From an uncultured Porphyromonadaceae bacterium (GTDB lineage: Bacteria > Bacteroidota > Bacteroidia > Bacteroidales > Muribaculaceae): DNA of 7,322 nt. The stretch is from NCBI GenBank assembly GCA_905212215.1, contig CAJMDR010000098.1, positions 1-7,322 of the forward strand. The letters run 5' to 3'. This document shows positions 1 through 4,295 of the stretch, piece by piece. Made by a program: the position numbers and the translations under genes. Within the stretch, counting starts at the first letter, position 1; every line of letters starts with the position of its first letter. Below the pieces are notes generated by a model. That model was not told the origin of the DNA. It made no database searches and was given only the letters and a program-made list of their open reading frames with translations.

Positions 1-742
1 GTCGGTATTCATTCCCGGCATCGAAGATAAGCTGTTGCTGATGTTCAAAAATCATACGCTGCCCGTCAACCCGCATAGGAGGCGGCAAAGTGCGCAATGT
101 GGCAGGATCGGAGTTCTGTTCCACAGTAACGATGAGGTCTGTGACAGGATTCTGTACCGGGTAGCCGAGTCGGTCCACCATAATCTCCAGCTGCTGATAC
201 CTGTCGTTCACACCACGATCTGTTACCGAGAGCACATCTCCGGTAACGGCCATTGCCTCGTCGCTGACACAGAAGCGGGCTTGCAGAAGAGTTTTGTCTG
301 GGTCATCCTCAGGAAAAACCTGCAACAGGTAATTCCCGGACACCAACGGCATCATCTCATTGTTTGGCAACACTATGCGGTAGTTTACGAAATGCACGAA
401 TGTGTTTGAGGAAAAAGCATAATCCTCCACCGGAGCGAGGTTGAAGCCATCAACGAATTCAGACTCCAACAGCCCTGAGCGTTGCCAGCCGGCGTTACAA
501 TGTAGAATGCGGTAGCGGAGATGGCTTACATCATCTGCTATCCGGTCAAAACTCACCACTAAATGTGAGTCGGCGCCGTTGCGTATTACCGGAACAGCCA
601 TGAAGTCATTCTCCACACTCACTTTGAGCGAACGGAATGAATGGTCGAAGATACGTGTGCGGGTAGATGCGTCAGAGGCCGCCGAGGCGCTTTGAAGCAC
701 CATCAGCAGACACACAGTCAGCAGATACCCGAGTCGTTTCAT
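1..742 (-). CDS. DUF5103 / type IX secretion system plug-like protein, N-terminal 247 codons
   Basis: This frame is open from an ATG at 742-740 to the left edge, so the C-terminus is missing. Residues 1 to about 22 form a signal peptide (MKR, a leucine-rich core, then an SASAA end), so the product is exported. The mature part resembles the N-terminal DUF5103 domain as I remember it: VVSFD (62-66), RYRILHCNAGW (76-86), EFVDGFN (95-101), EDYAFSSNTF (106-115), YRIVLPNNE (121-129) and SGNYLLQVF (135-143). Proteins with this domain are known in Bacteroidetes as plug proteins that close the SprA translocon of the type IX secretion system. The start codon overlaps the stop of the upstream C_GCAxxG_C_C gene (ATGA), which suggests translational coupling. 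The family call is firm. The secretion role in this organism is inferred, since no other type IX gene is in view. Confidence 0.85.
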   Translation of the reverse strand, partial: MKRLGYLLTVCLLMVLQSASAASDASTRTRIFDHSFRSLKVSVENDFMAVPVIRNGADSHLVVSFDRIADDVSHLRYRILHCNAGWQRSGLLESEFVDGFNLAPVEDYAFSSNTFVHFVNYRIVLPNNEMMPLVSGNYLLQVFPEDDPDKTLLQARFCVSDEAMAVTGDVLSVTDRGVNDRYQQLEIMVDRLGYPVQNPVTDLIVTVEQNSDPATLRTLPPPMRVDGQRMIFEHQQQLIFDAGNEYR

Positions 743-1134
743 TTTTCTTCGAGATAGTTGTGCAGAATTTCCACGGCGCCGACAATCAGGTCGTCGCACG
801 GAATACGGCATTTACCTTTGAGGTCGCGGCAGAGATGGCAACCTGAGTTACGTTCACGGAAGCGGCGTGTCAGCTCGCGCACTGCAGCATACGCGCCGGG
901 TTTGCATTTCGGGTCAGCGTCGCCACACAATCCGGCCACGAGAGCCATTCCAAGGACTGCGCCGCAAACTTCGCCCTGACCGCCCATGCCGCCACCTAAT
1001 CCCATGGCAATGCGGGCTGCTATGTCGGCATCAATGTTAGTGTAGTCATCGAAAACAAGAAGCACGCTCTGTGCGCAGTTGTAGCCTTTGCCGTGCAGTT
1101 CCATGGCTTTGGCTTTTCTTCCTTCAAGTGTCAT
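739..1134 (-). CDS. C_GCAxxG_C_C family putative redox-active protein
   Basis: This small cytoplasmic protein of 131 residues has no signal peptide. It carries the family's cysteine pattern: YNCAQSVL with Cys20, a glycine-rich stretch GLGGGMGGQGEVCGAVLGM (45-63) with Cys57, then Cys70, Cys77, Cys99, Cys102, Cys109 and Cys113. The family (PF09719) is thought to bind a redox centre or metal through these cysteines, but no reaction has been assigned to it. The length is normal and the frame is intact. It lies 33 bases downstream of ung and overlaps the DUF5103 start by 4 bases, so it is probably cotranscribed with both. A TACCTTTG box just before the start may add an internal promoter. Family membership is secure; the function is unknown. 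Confidence 0.9.
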   Translation of the reverse strand: MTLEGRKAKAMELHGKGYNCAQSVLLVFDDYTNIDADIAARIAMGLGGGMGGQGEVCGAVLGMALVAGLCGDADPKCKPGAYAAVRELTRRFRERNSGCHLCRDLKGKCRIPCDDLIVGAVEILHNYLEEK

Positions 1135-1138
1135 GATT

Positions 1139-1146
1139 CAAAGGTA
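1139..1146 (-). promoter_or_regulatory. Possible -7 box before the C_GCAxxG_C_C gene
   Basis: On the minus strand TACCTTTG fits the Bacteroidetes -7 consensus TAnnTTTG and ends only 4 bases before the ATG. I find no TTTG or TTG at the expected -33 distance, which would fall inside the end of ung. It is either a weak internal promoter that gives a leaderless mRNA or a chance match. Confidence 0.25.
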
Positions 1147-1167
1147 TTAGATCAAATGCGCGTATGG

Positions 1168-1830
1168 TCACCACTGGATGGGAGTCTGACCATGACGGCG
1201 CAACCATTGGTTAGCGAGGTTGAAATGATTGTTTCCGAAGAATCCGCGGTAAGCGCTCAACGGGGATGGATGGGGAGAACGAAGTACAAGATGTTTGGAG
1301 GTGTCTATGTTTCGTCCTTTGCGAATGGCGTCGGCACCCCAGAGCATGAAGACAAGTCCTTCTCTGTCCCGGCTCAGGGCATTGATGGCGGCATCGGTGA
1401 ACTGTTCCCAACCCATGTTTGCATGTGAATGAGCCTGATGAGCACGGACGGTGAGGGTGGAGTTAAGAAGCAGCACTCCTTGCTTTGCCCAGCGTTCCAG
1501 ATTACCGTCGGCGGGCACCGGAGTACCTGTCTCAGCCTCTATCTCCTTATATATATTAAGGAGCGAGGGAGGTATAGGCACACCTTCGTTCACGGAAAAG
1601 GCAAGACCGTTGGCCTGTCCATCGCCATGATAAGGGTCCTGCCCTACAATCACCACTTTCACATCAGGGAAGGGGGTTGCCTGAAAAGCGGCGAAGATGT
1701 TCTTGCCTGCGGGGAACACTTTCCCGGAAGCATATTCACGCCTTACGCCTTCGGTGAGCCGCCGGAAATACTCCTTGTCGAATTCCGGCTCCAACACCTT
1801 CTTCCATGTGGGTTCAATTTTTACATCCAT
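1168..1830 (-). CDS. ung: Uracil-DNA glycosylase, family 1 (UNG)
   Basis: This base-excision repair enzyme removes uracil from DNA by cleaving the N-glycosidic bond. The 220-residue length is typical for bacterial UNG. The signature motifs are all present: GQDPYHG (63-69) with the catalytic water-activating Asp65, GLAFSV (75-80) with Phe78 that stacks on uracil, PPSL (87-90), LLLN (120-123) with Asn123 for uracil recognition, and HPSPLSA (187-193) with catalytic His187 at the tip of the minor-groove loop. The N-terminus (WKKVLEPEF) fits the family start, which supports the ATG at 1830-1828. The gene is first in a leftward cluster with the redox-type protein and the DUF5103 gene. A promoter lies directly upstream. 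Nothing suggests loss of function. Confidence 0.98.
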   Translation of the reverse strand: MDVKIEPTWKKVLEPEFDKEYFRRLTEGVRREYASGKVFPAGKNIFAAFQATPFPDVKVVIVGQDPYHGDGQANGLAFSVNEGVPIPPSLLNIYKEIEAETGTPVPADGNLERWAKQGVLLLNSTLTVRAHQAHSHANMGWEQFTDAAINALSRDREGLVFMLWGADAIRKGRNIDTSKHLVLRSPHPSPLSAYRGFFGNNHFNLANQWLRRHGQTPIQW

Positions 1831-1837
1831 CAGGCCA

Positions 1838-1869
1838 CAAAGTTAATAAACAACGGGCTAAAATCCAAA
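1838..1869 (-). promoter_or_regulatory. Promoter of ung
   Basis: Read on the minus strand, TTTG (1869-1866) is followed after 20 bases by TAACTTTG (1845-1838). This matches the Bacteroidetes sigma factor consensus TTTG / TAnnTTTG. The -7 box ends 7 bases before the ung ATG, so transcription should start at or within a few bases of the start codon. No other promoter for the ung cluster was seen nearby. Confidence 0.65.
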
Positions 1870-1927
1870 TAAACCCGCCAAATCAAGGGCTTTTGCAGCT
1901 ACGACGCGACTCATACAGAATCACTTG

Positions 1928-1958
1928 TTTGTGTAATGAAAAAAAAACATTACCTTTG
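1928..1958 (+). promoter_or_regulatory. Promoter of tRNA-Arg
   Basis: TTTG at 1928-1931 is followed after exactly 19 bases by TACCTTTG at 1951-1958, a close match to the Bacteroidetes -33/-7 consensus. The spacer contains a run of nine A. The tRNA begins 20 bases after the -7 box. This promoter diverges from that of ung. Confidence 0.85.
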
Positions 1959-1977
1959 CAGTCGGAAAAACAAGGAA

Positions 1978-2049
1978 GCTCCCATAGTTCAATGGATAGA
2001 ATAATGGATTCCGGTTCCATCGATTGGGGTTCGACTCCCCATGGGAGTA
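1978..2049 (+). tRNA. tRNA-Arg (anticodon CCG)
   Basis: A full cloverleaf can be folded. The acceptor stem is GCTCCCA (1978-1984) with TGGGAGT (2042-2048), closing with a G-T wobble. The D stem is GTTC with GAAT. The anticodon stem is ATGGA with TCCAT around the loop TTCCGGT, with anticodon CCG at 2011-2013. The T stem is TGGGG with CCCCA around TTCGACT, and the discriminator base is A2049. The anticodon reads the arginine codon CGG. The 3' CCA is not encoded (CAT follows), so it must be added by the CCA-adding enzyme. The gene has its own promoter and terminator and is therefore a single-gene unit. Confidence 0.97.
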
Positions 2050-2060
2050 CATAGGAGTAC
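2041..2060 (+). repeat. Tandem 10-bp duplication at the tRNA 3' end
   Basis: ATGGGAGTAC (2041-2050) is followed directly by ATAGGAGTAC (2051-2060), 9 of 10 identical. The first copy is the 3' acceptor strand of the tRNA plus one base. It may come from slippage or from an old integration event at the tRNA end; nothing else in the window supports an integrated element. Confidence 0.6.
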
Positions 2061-2065
2061 GTTGA

Positions 2066-2106
2066 AGCGGGGGAACGGCGTAATGCTGTTCTCCTGCTGA
2101 TTTTTT
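2066..2106 (+). terminator. Intrinsic terminator of tRNA-Arg
   Basis: A 14-bp stem pairs 2066-2079 with 2085-2098 around the loop GTAAT. It is unbroken if three G-T wobbles are allowed. Two bases later comes a run of six T (2101-2106). It ends the tRNA transcript 17 bases after the mature 3' end. Confidence 0.9.
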
Positions 2107-2150
2107 GTTAAGGCGGTTAGGGAATTTAAGGAGATTAAGGAATTTAAGGA
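2107..2150 (+). repeat. Purine-rich tandem 9-mer
   Basis: Approximate units run head to tail: GTTAAGGCG, GTTAGGGA (one base short), ATTTAAGGA, GATTAAGGA and ATTTAAGGA, the last three at 2124-2150. The core TTAAGGA recurs. It directly follows the tRNA terminator and contains no gene. It is probably a small, slippage-prone intergenic array with no function I can name. Confidence 0.6.
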
Positions 2151-2196
2151 AAGATGAGAGATTAAGATTTGAGGACAATATAACTATTAATGTTTT

Positions 2197-2290
2197 GACC
2201 ATAGAACCAAAGAACTATAGATAAGACAACAGAGCTCTGGTTACTATGGTTCTGTGGTCAATTTCAGACCAGAATGCCAAAGAACCATAG
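2197..2290. repeat. TATGG inverted-repeat element, copy 1 with a half copy
   Basis: The full copy at 2244-2290 has perfect 10-bp outer arms, CTATGGTTCT (2244-2253) and AGAACCATAG (2281-2290). A nested 5-bp pair, TGGTC (2255-2259) and GACCA (2267-2271), surrounds AATTTCA. A right-half copy at 2197-2220 has the same order of words: GACCA, then CCAAAGAA, then ending in TATAG. The same element recurs at 4002-4038. No coding frame is plausible here. It may be a REP-like or MITE-like intergenic element, a binding site, or a structured transcript end. Confidence 0.7.
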
Positions 2291-2346
2291 CAAATAAGCA
2301 AGTACTTTTCATTCTTTGGCTGATAAGAGATTCGGTTAAAGACCGA

Positions 2347-2383
2347 TAACGCGAGTAGGGAAGCATTATCCATACTCGCGTTA
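2347..2383. repeat. Perfect 11-bp inverted repeat downstream of the lipoprotein gene
   Basis: TAACGCGAGTA (2347-2357) and TACTCGCGTTA (2373-2383) are exact reverse complements around a 15-base loop. The element lies 23 bases past the lipoprotein stop codon. On the minus strand only TCGGTCTTT follows, a poor U-tract, so it would be a weak terminator. It could instead be a transcript-end stabilising hairpin or a dimeric protein-binding site. Confidence 0.65.
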
Positions 2384-2406
2384 AGGAAGGGGGCGATAGT
2401 CTGTGG

Positions 2407-2781
2407 CTATTCTTTTGCTTTGTAGCGGGCAGGATAGCCGTAGACGGTTACGCGGAGTACTTTGTTGCCTTTGGTCAGCTGGGTGTACTGTGGGTTAAAG
2501 AGTGTGGCGCAGCGGTTCACCATTATGGCTTCCACGAGTGCGAGGTTCTGTGCCTCGGGCACGGAGAGTTTGTTGAGCTTCAACCTTCCGTCGTCGGTGG
2601 AGATGTCGATGGTATATGAGATCGGATTCTTATCCAGATCCATTGTCAGTTCGTTGTAGCTCTCTATGGTAGGAGCCACGGTAGTCCAAGCGTTGAGGCT
2701 TGTGGCGGTCTTATGTGTGGTGCAGGCTCCAAGGAGAAGGAGACACAAGGCGCCGAAAACAGAGTAGAGTTTCGATTTCAT
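2407..2781 (-). CDS. Small lipoprotein of unknown function
   Basis: The 124-residue product begins with a lipoprotein signal: MKSK, a hydrophobic core, and the lipobox LGAC with Cys20 as the predicted lipidated residue. The mature part has no catalytic motif I recognise. Residues around 72-95 (SVPEAQNLALVEAIMVNRCATLFNP) are followed by a strand-like end (VLRVTVYGYPARYKAKE). This tail recalls Bacteroidales lipoproteins ending in a GYPAxYK motif, which I know only as conserved proteins of unknown role. The start lies 3 bases after the stop of the upstream gene, so the two genes almost certainly form one transcript and may act together at the envelope. The lipoprotein call is firm and the function unknown. 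Confidence 0.85.
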   Translation of the reverse strand: MKSKLYSVFGALCLLLLGACTTHKTATSLNAWTTVAPTIESYNELTMDLDKNPISYTIDISTDDGRLKLNKLSVPEAQNLALVEAIMVNRCATLFNPQYTQLTKGNKVLRVTVYGYPARYKAKE

Positions 2782-2784
2782 GGG

Positions 2785-3531
2785 TCAGAAGTTTATGCTT
2801 ACCGAAGGGCCGAATGAATAAGAGCGGGTCATTCTCTCACCCATCACGTTCATGCCCAAAGAGAGTGTTGAGCCTTTAAGTTTGAGGACATCGGCTTCAA
2901 TTACGGAAGCGTTGTAAGAGTCCAACATATTCGCTTTCTTGATTTTGTTATGAGCTATGATGTTGCAAGTAGTACATAACGCTACTCCAGCACCCATAAA
3001 ACTTACTGATAGAGCGCTTTCCAGACTACAGTTACCTTCAGCACTAAAATTCCAAAATCCATTAGTACCATCAGTAACGGCTACTATTATACCTCCTACA
3101 AAGAGAGTTCCACCACCAATCCATCCTATATACCTCAATTTCTTTGCGCTTTCACGCAACTTTATAGGATTCTCTGATAGATTCCTTCTTTGATCCAGCG
3201 AGAGGAGATATGAGTCTGAGAGCTGTTGTTGAGGCTGTGTGGAAGCCGCGTTCTGGCTTGCCGCGATGCTGTCGATGGCAGCCTGGGTGAGGGGATTGAA
3301 ACGGTCGAGTTTACCGTTGCGGTAGGTGATGGTTGCCACTTCGCTGACCGGGATGGAGTAGAGAGGGCCTTGCAGATTGTCCGCCGCACGGTATTTCACT
3401 ACTGTGGCAGACACTTCTTCCACTTTTGCGCGGATTGCAGAGCCGTTGACGCGGGTGATGATGTCTTGTGCCGATGCCGTCATCATCATCAGAAGCGCTA
3501 TCAGGCTCATTAAGAGACGTTTTAGTCGCAT
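2785..3531 (-). CDS. Secreted or envelope protein with two hydrophobic segments, unknown function
   Basis: The 248-residue product starts with a clear signal peptide, likely cut after ASA at residue 21. Residues 23-80 (DIITRVNGSAIRAKVEEV, then KYR, SIPVSEVATITYRNGK) match a small beta-rich domain that is common after signal peptides in Bacteroidetes proteins and has no known role. A polar Gln/Ser linker (about 90-115) precedes two hydrophobic, glycine-rich stretches (about 133-152 and 172-193), possibly a membrane hairpin, with Cys168, Cys186 and Cys189 nearby. The last 35 residues look like beta strands ending in phenylalanine (SVSINF), as in outer-membrane proteins. Codons for about residues 116-199 are strikingly AT-rich compared with both ends. 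It is followed after 3 bases by the lipoprotein gene. I do not recognise the family as a whole. Confidence 0.85.
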   Translation of the reverse strand: MRLKRLLMSLIALLMMMTASAQDIITRVNGSAIRAKVEEVSATVVKYRAADNLQGPLYSIPVSEVATITYRNGKLDRFNPLTQAAIDSIAASQNAASTQPQQQLSDSYLLSLDQRRNLSENPIKLRESAKKLRYIGWIGGGTLFVGGIIVAVTDGTNGFWNFSAEGNCSLESALSVSFMGAGVALCTTCNIIAHNKIKKANMLDSYNASVIEADVLKLKGSTLSLGMNVMGERMTRSYSFGPSVSINF

Positions 3532-3907
3532 AACTTTTGTCTTGATTCCGGCTCCCGAATCTTATGATGTTTCGTTTAGGTTAGTTAACATAAAAAACGT
3601 GGAGCCGACACCGTTGCATCGTCCGCTGTATAAAGGCCTTCCCAAGCCCAAAGTCCACAACGACACAACGTTCAACCCCACGCAGATGCATATTCTACCA
3701 CAAACGCCTCCGCAATTAAAGCATTGCAGAGACGCCGTGCGATAAACATCGGCACAGGACGCTTTCCGTTGCCTGGTGATGGACTTTGATAAAAATGGGA
3801 AGTTCTTATACAGCCAAAACCAAAGCGAAAACAGTTTACGCCTTTTATGTATTGCTATGGGTAATGCAACCGTCGGCCGCCTCTGCGACCCATGCAGTAC
3901 CCGAATG
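3532..3907 (-). other. Gene-free stretch, likely long 5' leader or small RNA of the 3531-2407 operon
   Basis: About 375 bases separate the start codon at 3531 from the nearest good minus-strand promoter (3908-3937). I see no convincing gene: the open frames lack a signal, family motif or start context. Close to the start codon, CGGCTCC (3607-3601 on the minus strand) can pair with GGAGCCG (3555-3549), and CGTTT with AAACG lies nested inside. A run of six T (3597-3592 on the minus strand) sits in the loop. The stretch could be a structured leader that controls the operon, or an independent non-coding RNA. Neither can be proven by eye. Confidence 0.35.
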
Positions 3908-3937
3908 CAAAGGTAACGATTTTTCCGGACATAGCAA
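3908..3937 (-). promoter_or_regulatory. Probable promoter reading left towards the envelope operon
   Basis: On the minus strand TTG (3937-3935), preceded by A, is followed after 19 bases by TACCTTTG (3915-3908). This fits the Bacteroidetes consensus in both sequence and spacing. No closer match was found between here and the start at 3531, so this is the best promoter for the two-gene envelope operon. Confidence 0.55.
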
Positions 3938-4001
3938 TAGTCTGCCACAGTTTCCGACAAAGATACCATTCCTAAACGCAAGAACCTTGATCTTTATGGA
4001 G

Positions 4002-4038
4002 CTATGGTCAATTCAGACCATAGACCCAAAGACCATAG
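4002..4038. repeat. TATGG inverted-repeat element, copy 2
   Basis: CTATGGTC (4002-4009) and GACCATAG (4016-4023) form a perfect 8-bp inverted repeat around AATTCA. After ACCCAAA a further GACCATAG follows (4031-4038). It shares the core TGGTCAATTnCAGACCA and the later CCAAAG word with the copy at 2244-2290. It lies between the divergent envelope operon and the GLUG gene promoter. Confidence 0.7.
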
Positions 4039-4132
4039 TAAGGTCCAGTTGATAAATAATGTTCATGCCGCCTTCATTTTCTACGATATCTTAATTTTTG
4101 AACATTTCTCATGAGTCGGATGAAACTCTGCT

Positions 4133-4163
4133 ATTGGTCGTTTCAGATTTTTAAGTAATTTTG
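4133..4163 (+). promoter_or_regulatory. Promoter of the GLUG-repeat protein gene
   Basis: ATTG at 4133-4136 is followed after exactly 19 bases by TAATTTTG at 4156-4163, matching the Bacteroidetes -33/-7 consensus. Transcription starting a few bases later would give a leader of about 125 bases before the ATG at 4296. Confidence 0.7.
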
Positions 4164-4173
4164 CATATTCACC

Positions 4174-4207
4174 TGAGAGTTATTCTTCAGTGTGAGTTTT
4201 CCTTCAG
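4174..4207 (+). repeat. Tandem 17-bp repeat in the leader of the GLUG gene
   Basis: TGAGAGTTATTCTTCAG (4174-4190) is followed directly by TGTGAGTTTTCCTTCAG (4191-4207), 14 of 17 bases identical. The outer ends, CCTGA (4172-4176) and TCAGG (4204-4208), can also pair. Lying just downstream of the promoter, it may be a pair of regulator or RNA-binding sites, or a simple duplication. Confidence 0.55.
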
Positions 4208-4295
4208 GATTCTGTTATCGCGAACCGTTATTGCAGAAACTGAATACTTACGCGAACCAAATCAAAAAAATATCAATCAATTAACCAAACAGAGT

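Noticed and set aside
35..409. Plus-strand open frame of 124 codons
   Set aside because: It lies opposite the well-supported DUF5103 gene and has no family features.
1093..1872. Plus-strand open frames opposite ung (1093-1428 and 1429-1872)
   Set aside because: They are antisense to ung, which has all its catalytic motifs.
1978..2060. Integrated element attached to the tRNA
   Set aside because: There is no integrase, no second distant attachment copy and no foreign gene in the window.
1921..2202. Minus-strand open frame across the tRNA
   Set aside because: It runs through the tRNA and its terminator, and its composition comes from the purine-rich repeat.
2107..2290. CRISPR array in the repeat-rich stretch after the tRNA
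   Set aside because: Repeats are too short, directly adjacent or inverted, with no regular unique spacers and no cas gene.
3562..3981. Minus-strand open frame of 139 codons between the two envelope-gene blocks
   Set aside because: Its start lies upstream of the likely promoter at 3908-3937. The protein is rich in Cys, Arg and Trp with no domain pattern, and no signal or family motif is present. It is treated as non-coding leader.
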